This document shows, in pieces, positions 1-8,209 of a stretch of 64,000 nt of DNA (position 1 is the stretch's first letter; every line of letters starts with the position of its first letter). The DNA comes from Pararhizobium sp. IMCC21322 (GTDB taxonomy: Bacteria > Pseudomonadota > Alphaproteobacteria > Rhizobiales > GCA-2746425): contig NZ_CP132335.1 of the NCBI RefSeq assembly GCF_030758295.1, forward strand, positions 3,572,412-3,636,411. Direction: 5' to 3'. A model generated the notes under the pieces. The model did not search any database. It was not told where the DNA came from and saw only the letters and a program-made list of their open reading frames with translations. The position numbers and the translations under genes are program-made.

Positions 1-46
1 GTTGTGGGCCTCACATGGGATGCTGTGGCAAGGGTTTGGCCTGCAA

Positions 47-172
47 CTATTGGCATCGGGCGTAGAGTTTGTTGATCCAACCATTTTCGGGTTCATCAAT
101 AAACATGATAATTTCTTCCAACAGATCTATCGCCATATCACCGGCGATGGCGACTGATTTCTTGTTGAGCAT
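47..172 (-). CDS. Small hypothetical protein (41 aa)
   Basis: This 41-codon ORF starts with ATG at 172 behind a good Shine-Dalgarno sequence (GAAAGGAAAA, about 6 nt upstream). The product is small and acidic in its middle part, with a run of hydrophobic and acidic residues (DLLEEIIMFIDEPENGW), and has no signal peptide. It lies directly downstream, on the same strand, of a strong intrinsic terminator and a consensus-like promoter, so expression would need readthrough of that terminator. I do not recognise a family. The RBS and the position behind an attenuator-like leader argue that it is real; its small size argues for caution. Confidence 0.4.
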   Translation of the reverse strand: MLNKKSVAIAGDMAIDLLEEIIMFIDEPENGWINKLYARCQ

Positions 173-197
173 TTCAGTTTTCCTTTCAAAAATTAGG

Positions 198-222
198 AAA
201 AAAAAAGAGCCCCGAAGGGCCC
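198..222 (-). terminator. Intrinsic terminator with UUCG tetraloop
   Basis: On the minus strand the sequence reads GGGCCC-TTCG-GGGCTC followed by nine T residues. It is a 6-bp stem (one G-T wobble) closed by a stable UUCG loop, a textbook Rho-independent terminator. A second hairpin (CGCGCT-GTTT-AGCGCG on the minus strand, 232-247) lies just upstream. It ends the short transcript starting near 357, or acts as an attenuator in front of the 41-codon ORF. Confidence 0.8.
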
Positions 223-357
223 TTGGAAAATCGCGCTAAACAGCGCGTTGTAGTGTTGTGTTTTCAATTCGCTCGGCGTGGGTAACCCGCCCTCACCTCA
301 CTGACTCTCCTTGATAAACTAAATCATGCAATGCCCTTGGCACTGCGGTTTGCTAAC
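198..357 (-). ncRNA. Candidate small RNA or attenuator leader
   Basis: A consensus-like minus-strand promoter (364-392) and an intrinsic terminator (198-222) delimit a transcript of about 160 nt. It contains a GC-rich hairpin (GGCG...CGCC arms with an inner GG-TTA-CC), a CGCGCT/AGCGCG hairpin and the terminator hairpin. A strong AAGGAG ribosome-binding motif in the leader is followed by only a tiny reading frame (GTG AGG TGA). The arrangement fits either a free-standing sRNA or a transcription-attenuation leader for the 41-codon ORF at 47-172. I do not recognise the RNA family. Confidence 0.4.
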
Positions 358-363
358 ACGCCA

Positions 364-392
364 ACTATATGAGATTAAACGCACTTTGTCAA
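364..392 (-). promoter_or_regulatory. Sigma-70-type promoter on minus strand
   Basis: Read on the minus strand, a -35 box TTGACA (387-392) and a -10 box TATAGT (364-369) are separated by exactly 17 nt. This is an unusually good match to the housekeeping consensus. The predicted start is near 357, giving a leader that runs into the terminator at 198-222. Confidence 0.6.
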
Positions 393-737
393 CGGAACGT
401 AACTTATAACCCATTGTAACAGATGCGTTTTTCCGGTTGATAACTTTTGTTTTGATTGCCACTGCCAGATCAAATTATCGACGACAATGCTGTTGAAACA
501 TGCCCTTTATTGTTGCGTGTCCACAAAACCGTTGTGTCGGAACTTCCGACACGTTCATGAAAATTTTCTGCCTGATAGGTCTGCAAAACACTGACGAAAA
601 GGCCCTCCAATCAGCTCCGTAAAGGTTTGGTGGCAACCGGTAATTCACTTGCCCGGTTGATGCCAATTTCCCAAAAATCCTGGAGTTCATAATGAACACA
701 CATCTGCTCATTCGAGCAAAGTCGACAATCGTGTTTT

Positions 738-1103
738 TCAGCGAAAAGACCTGTCTGAACTGGAGCACGTTGGTCGACGCCGTCGGCTTTCATAAGCAAA
801 GGTTGGAGCCACCCGCATTTCGATCTGGCGTTCCTCAACCGGATCATCGCCACTTCGTGCAACTTTCCGGTATTTGATCGCAAGATCGCGAGCCTCTGCC
901 AATGATACTAGTGACAGACCACCCAAGCCCATGTCTCTTCGCCGACCACGCACCATCAACCTGAGCAGCCAAAGTTTTGCTCCAGACGTATCTACCACCA
1001 GATACAGCCCATTGCCGTCGGCATACTTGCCAGGTTTGGCCACTTGTCGCACTTTCAGCGCGCTTAGTGCTTTGTCAGGGTGTCAACCAGTTCGCTTAGC
1101 CAT
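738..1103 (-). pseudogene. Truncated tyrosine integrase (P4-type, N-terminal arm domain)
   Basis: The frame encodes the start of a P4-type phage or island integrase: the DUF4102 arm-DNA-binding domain with the typical KYADGNGLYLVVDTSGAKLW and GRRRDMGLGG segments, then the linker DPVEERQ. The natural ATG is at 1103 (MAKRTG), but codon 7 is TGA (1083-1085), so the open part starts only with a later start codon. Similarity is lost near 790 and the frame stops at 738. The core-binding and catalytic (R...HxxR...Y) domains, about 300 residues, are missing. It is a relic of an integrated element; I could not identify an attachment site or a target tRNA beside it. Confidence 0.75.
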
Positions 1104-1894
1104 GGGGTTTCGATAAACCGATATTACCCCACATTCATCCCCACAAAAAAGCTTGCATTGTATAGGATGTTAAAGAACGTCCTTGCACAACAACATTTTT
1201 TTATCGTACTGATTCAATTGCTTATTTGCACCCATACTCATCTGCTCGCACTCTAACTGGGCTGCCTTCCTCTCCGCCATTCACCCTTGCAAGCATTTGA
1301 GTTACATAAGATTCACATTACGCAGGGAACCGACCGTAAATTCAGCCCCGAAGAAAATCGTTTTGCAAAAGCTGTTTAATCAAACCCAAAGGCAGCAACT
1401 GATCATTTTGTTTGCCTCGAGTGGTAATTTTTCTGGATCAAAACTATTCTGATTGCAAGGCGGCCAACCATGTCAATTGTCCGCCATCAGGTGTGTGGAT
1501 GAGCTGTCTCTCCATTCAAAAAATGAGAAATTGGCGTAAGTGCAAATGCTGTGGCCAGTCGAAATGCTCTGATTTATTACCAATTCAACCCATAATTGAT
1601 CCTGGATGACTTTAGGTAATTCTATTGTTTCTACAATTTGAGTGTGCTGTTTGACACACACCACCTCAAGCAAAGCCCCATTTTTCACAATCCCGGATTG
1701 AATATTAACCATGTTTGCAGAGAAATACACGCATTGGTTGCATTTCAGGGCCAGCAGCAGCGAATCAGCAAGTTATCATTTGACGGCTTAGAATTTCTGC
1801 GCGAAAACAGTCAACCCTTTATTAACCAATGCGCATTTCGCGTCTACGCATTGTATCTGAGATTGATGTTGAAAGTTCTGTAGGTGGCATTGGT
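1104..1894. other. Gene-poor stretch, nothing recognised
   Basis: Short open frames occur here (for example 1412-1609 on plus and 1473-1730 on minus), but none has a recognisable domain, a convincing RBS or partners. A short plus-strand stretch around 1320-1380 (reading like KFSPEE) is faintly transposase-like but too short to call. The region probably consists of decayed mobile DNA between the integrase remnant and the adhesin locus. Confidence 0.4.
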
Positions 1895-2257
1895 ATGAAT
1901 CTATTCAAGCTTTGTATTTTTCTGACAGCGCAATGTGTTGCGGCAAGCGCAATGGCAGCCGATCTAAGCACGTTCCAGCACTATGGCGGAGGACAGTGCT
2001 TATCCTCCTCGCATTCAAATATCATGAGCCTGCCAGAAGAAGAAATCGTGCGCGTGGTTGAAGAATACTATGATCTTGCAAGCATGGAGCTTGAGTCTTC
2101 CACAGTGATTTACTCCAGAAGCCCGGCTTTTGAATGGGCTGGTGAGGCGAAAATCGCATGTGAAACTGCGCTTGGTTATTTTGATGGCAACCATGCTGAT
2201 ACTCAATCCATTCAAAAATGTGATTGCTTTACGCGCAGAATGACGAGCTATCGATGA
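1895..2257 (+). CDS. Small exported protein, unknown function
   Basis: The 120-residue product begins with a clear signal peptide: short basic start, hydrophobic core, and an ASAMA/A cleavage-like site about 21 residues in. The mature part is about 100 residues with four cysteines, including a CDCF pair near the C-terminus, which suggests disulfides in the periplasm. I chose ATG 1895 rather than the upstream in-frame ATG at 1829 because TAGGTGG precedes it at a good distance and because only this start puts the signal peptide at the N-terminus. It ends 60 bp before the TolC-family gene and may be co-transcribed with it. Family not recognised. Confidence 0.6.
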   Translation: MNLFKLCIFLTAQCVAASAMAADLSTFQHYGGGQCLSSSHSNIMSLPEEEIVRVVEEYYDLASMELESSTVIYSRSPAFEWAGEAKIACETALGYFDGNHADTQSIQKCDCFTRRMTSYR

Positions 2258-2317
2258 GTTGGTCTGTAGCGAAAACAGATGTTAGGAGCCTGGCAGCAAA
2301 CCAGGTTGAGTAGTGTA

Positions 2318-3751
2318 ATGCGTAAGTTTAAAAAGAAATTTCTGTTAGCAGGTGTCGCAGCGTTTGCTGTCGCAGCAACCAACTTCAGCGCGACAGCCTT
2401 GTCGCTGAATGAAGCTGTTATGATTGCTGTCGATTCCAATCCGGAAATCGGCCAGGCAATCGCAAATCGCGAAGCTGTTGAGTTTGAACTGAGACAGGCA
2501 CTTGGATTGTATTTGCCCCGCGTCAGCCTTGAGGGATCGACCGGCATCAGGCGTTTGGACAATCCCAGCCGCAGATTTTCTGGAATTGAGGATGACGCGC
2601 TGTATCCCAGCCAGGTGGGTGTTGTTGTAACATATGACATCTGGGATGGCGGGTATCGGAAGTCAGAAGCCAATCGACAGGCAGCACGGGTTGACGGTGC
2701 CTCTTTCCGAGTGCTGGAGCGTAGCGAATTCATCGGTCTTGAAATCGCCCGTCAGTATTTTCAGGTCCTGCTTCAGCAAAGGGTTGTGAGAATAGCCCGC
2801 GAAAATGTCGGCTTCCATCAACAAACCAACAATAATGTGCGCGACGCAATAGCCAGTCGGCAATTGACCGCCGCAGACCGCCAACAAGCCAATGAGCGGC
2901 TTGGTCAGGCCCGCGCCCGCTTAACTGAAGCAGAGGAAGCGCTCTCCAGTGCTGACATTGCCTTTAATGCCTTGGTTGCCGTTCCGCTTACAAATGCATC
3001 CATGCCACCGCGTGTGACCGCGGGTGCTCTGCCGGGAGACTTGGCCTCGGCTATCGGCACTGCACGTGTCAACAATCCGCGCATCAAGATGGCTTCAGCA
3101 GATGTTGACGCCGCTGCCGCCGTTATCGAGCAATCCAGAAGTGGCAGAAAGCCAAAGCTCAGTTTCGAAGGCAGGGCCACCACCGGCTACGATATAAATG
3201 GAACCGATGGTGCCACTCACGATGTGGAGGCCAGGCTGGCTCTTACGTGGTCGATTTTTGATGGCGGCATTAAAAAGGCAGAAGTTCAGGAAAATATTCG
3301 GCGCGAAACGGAAACCAGACTTGCCGGGCAACAAGCTTACCGCGAAGTGGAAGAAGCGGTCCGTGTCTCATGGGATCGTATGCACCGTCAGGCTCAACTG
3401 GCCAGACAATATGGCGATCAACTGGTAGCATCCACGCAGTTGGTGAATTCCTACCGGGAACAATTCACTGTGAACCAGCGATCTTTGCTGGATGTGCTTG
3501 ACGCTCAGAATACACGTTTCAATGTACAGGTTTTGTCTGAAACGGCTCATTTCAGTCAGCGTTATGCAGAGTACCGACTTTTGGCGGCCACAGGCGGCCT
3601 GCTTGCTTATCTCAGTGTTGAGGCGCCGCATCAGGCTGAGGCCTATGCGCGAAGTCAGTTGAACTCGCCTTCAGCAGATTCCTACCAACCTCGGAAAAGA
3701 ACGCCGGTCAATTTTAACACTCCCGTGGATTTGACCAAGTTTGTGAACTGA
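2318..3751 (+). CDS. TolC-family outer-membrane channel of type I secretion (LapE-like)
   Basis: The 477-residue protein has an N-terminal signal peptide (MRKFKKKFLLAGVAAFAVA, ending near SATA) followed by the two-fold repeated TolC architecture. Each half begins with a helical segment (LSLNEAVMIAVDSNPEI; later NPRIKMASADVDAAAAVIEQ) and contains a beta-strand motif ending in DIWDGG or SIFDGG, the usual TolC-family signature. The C-terminal part carries the typical YREQFTVNQRSLLDVLDAQN motif. Trimers of this family form the outer-membrane conduit for type I secretion. I used ATG 2318 because the upstream ATG at 2279 adds a polar leader ahead of the signal peptide. Exporter and adaptor genes follow, and the giant adhesin downstream is the obvious substrate. 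Confidence 0.88.
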   Translation: MRKFKKKFLLAGVAAFAVAATNFSATALSLNEAVMIAVDSNPEIGQAIANREAVEFELRQALGLYLPRVSLEGSTGIRRLDNPSRRFSGIEDDALYPSQVGVVVTYDIWDGGYRKSEANRQAARVDGASFRVLERSEFIGLEIARQYFQVLLQQRVVRIARENVGFHQQTNNNVRDAIASRQLTAADRQQANERLGQARARLTEAEEALSSADIAFNALVAVPLTNASMPPRVTAGALPGDLASAIGTARVNNPRIKMASADVDAAAAVIEQSRSGRKPKLSFEGRATTGYDINGTDGATHDVEARLALTWSIFDGGIKKAEVQENIRRETETRLAGQQAYREVEEAVRVSWDRMHRQAQLARQYGDQLVASTQLVNSYREQFTVNQRSLLDVLDAQNTRFNVQVLSETAHFSQRYAEYRLLAATGGLLAYLSVEAPHQAEAYARSQLNSPSADSYQPRKRTPVNFNTPVDLTKFVN

Positions 3752-3959
3752 TCGGAACTGGTAATCCAGTATCAATGTTCACTTGGGATCAACCGGCCCC
3801 TCCCTCCTCCGTATTGATTTCTTGCGTCAATTCGCGCTCCGGACCATTTGCTGCGTCTTGGCCGCAAGTCAGCAGCAGCTGTCTTGAGATTGTTGTTAGC
3901 TGGGTAAATACAATGTTTTGTTTTCGTTCCACGAACCGGCCAGACAGAGGGTGTACGAG

Positions 3960-6257
3960 TTGAGTGCATTGAGAAATCCCGGCGGGAAGCTGAATCCCGG
4001 TTCAGAAAGTTCTGAGGCGGCACCAGCGGCACCCGACATTCAAAGTGTACAACGACGACAAGAAACCTCTCTCGACGCCCCTCTTGCGGATGGCCTGAAT
4101 TGGCCCGCCAGTGAGCCTGCTTTTGATCACACAGCACCGGATTACGATCCGATACTGGCGGCAATTGTATTTCTGGCCCATGAAATGCGACGACCAAGCT
4201 CTCGCGATGTCATGTTGGCGGGGCTGCCACTGTCAAATGGCAAGCTGACCGCGGAACTTATTCCCCGCGTGCTGGAACGCATCGGTCTTGCCGCAACTGT
4301 CGGCAATGGCACGTTGGATGGGCTTGCAGCCTTTGATATGCCCGTGATCATGGCCGACAAAACAGGCGGAATTGTTGTCTGCGCCGGGCGCAATGCGAAC
4401 GCTGAATTTGTCGGATTTGACCCCGATAAGGCACAGCGCGTCACGTTCTCCAACCGGAGATTTCCCCCCGCCAAAAAACGGGACTTCCTGCACATAAAAC
4501 TGCTGGCAGAGGATGTGGAACTTCCCGGCGCAACAGACGATAACAACAATGAGGGCCGTCAAACGCACTGGTTACGGACTGCACTTGCCGGCCATGGCAA
4601 AGGCATCGCGAATGTCATTCTGGCGACTGTGCTCATCAATCTTTTTGCAATTGCCATGCCGCTGTTCACATTAAATGTCTATGATCGGGTGCTGCCCAAC
4701 AAGGCCATATCGACACTTTGGGTGCTGGCCATCGGACTGGCCATCGTTCTGGTTTTTGACCTGATTCTAAAAGTTGTTCGGGGCTCCATTATCGATTTTG
4801 TCGGGCGCAACATCGATTTCAGCCTGTCCTCTGTCATGTTTGACCGTGTGCTGAATGCAACTTTGGCTGAACGCCCCACATCCACGGGAGCGTTTGCCAA
4901 CAGGATTGCTCAATATGAAGTGTTGCGAGATTTTTTTACATCCAGCACCGTGGTCATGTTCATTGATATTCTATTCATGGGGCTTTTTGCATATGTGATC
5001 GGCAGTCTGATCGGCTGGATTGTCATATTTCCACTCATTGCGACGCTCATCGCGCTTCTTGTGACAACTCTGATCGGGTTTCGGGCGGGTGCAGCAGTAA
5101 AATCCGCCTTGCAGGAATCTGCCGGGAAAAACGCGGTTCTATTTGAAACACTGGCCGCGGTACAGACAGTAAAGGCCACCCGATCGGAAGGGCACTTTCT
5201 TAGCCGATGGGAAAATGCAGTTCTGAAATCCTCCGAAACTCAACACAAGATCAAATCGCTGCAATCCATCGCCTCGAATTTTACGGCAGTTGCCGGACAG
5301 CTTGCCATGATCAGCATCATTATCGGGGGCACTTACCGCTTCTCTGCGTCGGAAATCAGCATGGGCGCAATCATTGCCTCCATGATGTTGTCAAACCGCC
5401 TCATTGCGCCGGTCGCACAGATTTCATCAGCGATTTTGCGCACACGCGGCGCACTTGAGGCCTATCGGGTGCTGGGCCAGGTGATGGCGCTCCCTGACGA
5501 GCGGAACAAAGTGAAAAACTTTGTAAATCGGAAAATTCAGGCAGGAAGAATTGATTTTTCCAAAGTCCGCTTTGCCTATCCCGGTGCGAAACAATTTGTG
5601 CTGGATCAGGTCTCCTTTTCAGTTGCTCCAGGAGAGAAGGTCGGGATCGTGGGGCGCATTGGCTCCGGGAAGACAACAATCGGTCGACTTCTTGTCGGTT
5701 TCTACGAACCCGGTGAAGGCGAAATACTCGTAGATGGCGTTGCGATTGGACAATATCACCCGGCTCATTTGCGAGCACAGGTCGGGTTTGTCCTTCAGGA
5801 TCCGGAGCTGTTCAACGGGACAGTCAGAGAGAATATTGTTCTGGCAGATCCGACGGCTTCGGAAGAACGGATTATTGACGTTGCAGGCCGGGCCGGCGTC
5901 GAAGATTTTGTGTCGCGCCATCCGCTGGGGTTTGACATGCCCGTGGGTGAACGCGGGAATTTGCTATCGGGCGGGCAGCGACAGGCAATTGCTCTGGCAA
6001 GAGCCATGCTGACCAATCCAAAAATTCTATTCCTGGACGAACCCTCCAGCTCCATGGACCTGGCGACAGAACGTCAGTTGATCGATCATCTGGCAAAGAG
6101 TTTGGCTCCAGATCACACAGTTCTCATTGCGACCCACAGGCACAGTCTTCTGTCACTGGTGAGCCGTCTTATCGTCATTGACAATGGGCGGATCATCGCT
6201 GATGGGCCGCGTGATGCTGTATTAGCGCAACTCAAGGCGCGCGGGTCTGCCCAATGA
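3960..6257 (+). CDS. Type I secretion ABC exporter, LapB/LssB type
   Basis: This is a fused permease-ATPase of about 765 residues. An N-terminal C39-peptidase-like domain (roughly residues 45-180) lacks the catalytic cysteine, as in exporters that dock RTX adhesins without cleaving them. A membrane domain of about six helices follows, then the ATPase with Walker A GRIGSGKT (565-572), signature LSGGQ (669-673) and Walker B ILFLDE (D693, E694). The start is uncertain. No good ATG exists; TTG 3960 is preceded by CAGAGGG at normal spacing, GTG 3951 and TTG 3918 are in frame upstream. The stop overlaps the adaptor start by ATGA, so the two are translationally coupled. It powers export of the adhesin. 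Confidence 0.87.
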   Translation: MSALRNPGGKLNPGSESSEAAPAAPDIQSVQRRQETSLDAPLADGLNWPASEPAFDHTAPDYDPILAAIVFLAHEMRRPSSRDVMLAGLPLSNGKLTAELIPRVLERIGLAATVGNGTLDGLAAFDMPVIMADKTGGIVVCAGRNANAEFVGFDPDKAQRVTFSNRRFPPAKKRDFLHIKLLAEDVELPGATDDNNNEGRQTHWLRTALAGHGKGIANVILATVLINLFAIAMPLFTLNVYDRVLPNKAISTLWVLAIGLAIVLVFDLILKVVRGSIIDFVGRNIDFSLSSVMFDRVLNATLAERPTSTGAFANRIAQYEVLRDFFTSSTVVMFIDILFMGLFAYVIGSLIGWIVIFPLIATLIALLVTTLIGFRAGAAVKSALQESAGKNAVLFETLAAVQTVKATRSEGHFLSRWENAVLKSSETQHKIKSLQSIASNFTAVAGQLAMISIIIGGTYRFSASEISMGAIIASMMLSNRLIAPVAQISSAILRTRGALEAYRVLGQVMALPDERNKVKNFVNRKIQAGRIDFSKVRFAYPGAKQFVLDQVSFSVAPGEKVGIVGRIGSGKTTIGRLLVGFYEPGEGEILVDGVAIGQYHPAHLRAQVGFVLQDPELFNGTVRENIVLADPTASEERIIDVAGRAGVEDFVSRHPLGFDMPVGERGNLLSGGQRQAIALARAMLTNPKILFLDEPSSSMDLATERQLIDHLAKSLAPDHTVLIATHRHSLLSLVSRLIVIDNGRIIADGPRDAVLAQLKARGSAQ

Positions 6258-7579
6258 GCGACCCCGACACAGTTTTCGGGCGCTCCGAATATACCAGACG
6301 CGCAAGCCGCCTGCCCCGGCGCTGGTCATCGGTGATTATGTTCGTCACCTTGTTCATGATTGCCGCTGTGACATGGGCGGCACTAGCACCCATCGATGAA
6401 ATCTCGCGCGCAGAGGGACGTGTCATCCCCTCTGGGAAAACCCAAGTCGTGCAAAGCGGCGTTGCCGGAGTGGTTGCTGATATATTTGTGCGCACCGGGC
6501 AGCAGGTCAAACAAGGGCAAGTGCTCGTAAGGCTGGATGATACGACAACTTCGTCCTCTGCCGGAGAAGTGGAAGCAAAAGTGCGCGCTTTGAGTGTGCA
6601 GGTGGCTCGGTTGCGGGCCGAAGTTGAAGCTGGTTCGCTGGGACGTTTCGTGTGTCCGCCCGAAGTGGCAGCATCTGCGCCGGAAATTTGCGCAAATGAA
6701 GAGAGCCTTCAGCAGACGCGCGCGCAAGGACTGCAACAGTCGAAGGATGTTCTAGAGCGCCGAATTGAACAACGGCAACGCGAGTTAAATGAAGCGCTGT
6801 CAAATCTCACGCGACTGAATAATACTTTGGTGCTTGCCTCAGAACAGCTCTCCCTGATCGAGCCGTTGGCAGCAAAACAACTGGTCGCCCAATCCGAAAT
6901 TCTGGCAGCACAACGGGATGTTTCCGAACTCACCGGACAGATTGATGCGATCAACGAAACAGTCGAACGGCTGAAAGCAGCTCTCTCGGAAGCCGATTTG
7001 CAGTCCAGCATTGCAGAATCGCAATTTCGCGAACAGGCATTGACCGACCTCACACAACGCCTGGCGGAACTGACCTCGGCCCGCGAAGTCCTTCGTGGCG
7101 CTGCAGATCAGGTGACGCGAACTGAAATTCGCTCCCCGGTCAACGGCATTATCAACAATATGGGTGTAAACACGATTGGTGCGTTCATAGCACCTGGAGA
7201 CAGGCTGCTCGATATTGTCCCTGTATCGGAAAAGCTTCTGGTCGAAGCGCGGCTGAAACCGTCGGACGTGGCCTTTATCCTTCCCGGCCAGTCAGCGAAT
7301 ATCAAGCTGACCGCCTATGATTTTTCGGTTTATGGTGGGCTCGAAGGCCATGTCGAAAATGTTTCTCCAGACAGCATAGTCGATCCAAACACGCGGGAAA
7401 CCTACTACATTGTGCTGTTGTCGACGGATCAGTCCAAGCTAGATTTCGGCGGACAGGAACTGCCAATTCTACCCGGCATGGTTACGAATGTTGAAATATT
7501 GACCGGAAAGAAAACCGTCCTGCAATTCATATTAAAACCCATCAACAAAGCCCGCAACGAAGCCTTGAGGGAACGATAA
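6254..7579 (+). CDS. HlyD-family periplasmic adaptor of type I secretion (LapC-like)
   Basis: The 441-residue membrane-fusion protein has a short cytoplasmic N-terminus, one transmembrane helix (about residues 26-46), and a first lipoyl half-motif (VVQSGVAGVVADIFVRTGQQ). A long coiled-coil hairpin (about 100-290) follows, rich in Glu, Gln, Arg and Leu heptads, then the second lipoyl half and a beta-barrel domain (TEIRSPVNGIINNMGVNTIG onward). It bridges the ABC exporter and the TolC-family channel. Its ATG overlaps the exporter stop codon, and the next gene starts 3 bp after its stop, so it belongs to one operon. Confidence 0.88.
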   Translation: MSDPDTVFGRSEYTRRASRLPRRWSSVIMFVTLFMIAAVTWAALAPIDEISRAEGRVIPSGKTQVVQSGVAGVVADIFVRTGQQVKQGQVLVRLDDTTTSSSAGEVEAKVRALSVQVARLRAEVEAGSLGRFVCPPEVAASAPEICANEESLQQTRAQGLQQSKDVLERRIEQRQRELNEALSNLTRLNNTLVLASEQLSLIEPLAAKQLVAQSEILAAQRDVSELTGQIDAINETVERLKAALSEADLQSSIAESQFREQALTDLTQRLAELTSAREVLRGAADQVTRTEIRSPVNGIINNMGVNTIGAFIAPGDRLLDIVPVSEKLLVEARLKPSDVAFILPGQSANIKLTAYDFSVYGGLEGHVENVSPDSIVDPNTRETYYIVLLSTDQSKLDFGGQELPILPGMVTNVEILTGKKTVLQFILKPINKARNEALRER

Positions 7580-7582
7580 GGG

Positions 7583-8209
7583 ATGACAGGTAAAGCCAAT
7601 CTTTCCCGAACTGCACTCCCGTCACTGGAGAATTTTGCGCCGCTGACTGAACCCGAATTTCATACGGTGATGGTCGATAAAAAGCGGCGGGGTATTCGCC
7701 TTGAAAGGATATTTTGGGAAACTTTGACCCTTATGGCTGGGGATCATGGCTTGAAACGGGCCGAACTTATCAACAAGATCATTCTGGACAATTCCGGCCA
7801 ACCTGAAAACCTGGCCAGCCTTCTTCGCTGCTATGTTGCCTATGTATCGGAATCCAACAGAAGCACGGCTGTCGCTCAACTGCAGGAAGCTATCCGACAA
7901 TTCCAACAAGCACCTGTGGCATCATTTTCAATTGATAGGCACAAGAAACTGCAACAGGTCAATCAGGATTTTGTACGGTTTTTACGTGTCATTTCCGGCA
8001 GTATGAACCGGGATATTTCGGGCGATGTCGTCAAACTTGTCCTTGACACTCCATTGGAGCAATTATTTGATCGGCTGTTGGGGACAAGCGATGCTGTGGA
8101 ATGTGGCTATTCTGTACAAGTTGACGATAGAAAACGCCGAGGTGTTTCGAAAGTGACGGTCGTGTCTGCAATGCATGAGTATGCTTTGGTCGGATTTATA
8201 CAAAACTGA
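7583..8209 (+). CDS. Ribbon-helix-helix (RHH_4-type) protein in the secretion operon
   Basis: This 208-residue protein carries an RHH_4-like segment at about residues 31-70. A strand (KKRRGIRLERIFWETL) is followed by two helices (LMAGDHGLKRAELINKII), the pattern seen in alphaproteobacterial ribbon-helix-helix proteins that bind DNA as dimers. The remaining two thirds is helical, with no recognised domain, no signal peptide and no membrane segment, so it is probably cytoplasmic. It starts 3 bp after the adaptor gene and its TGA directly abuts the next gene. A regulator of the adhesin or of the operon is the simplest reading; this is inference from the fold and context. Confidence 0.65.
   Translation: MTGKANLSRTALPSLENFAPLTEPEFHTVMVDKKRRGIRLERIFWETLTLMAGDHGLKRAELINKIILDNSGQPENLASLLRCYVAYVSESNRSTAVAQLQEAIRQFQQAPVASFSIDRHKKLQQVNQDFVRFLRVISGSMNRDISGDVVKLVLDTPLEQLFDRLLGTSDAVECGYSVQVDDRKRRGVSKVTVVSAMHEYALVGFIQN

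Noticed and set aside
1473-1730. Minus-strand 85-codon open frame as a gene
   Set aside because: No RBS, domain or conserved composition is visible, and it lies in a decayed gene-poor region.
1829-1894. Upstream ATG for the small exported protein
   Set aside because: It would bury the signal peptide 22 residues inside the protein; ATG 1895 has a good RBS.
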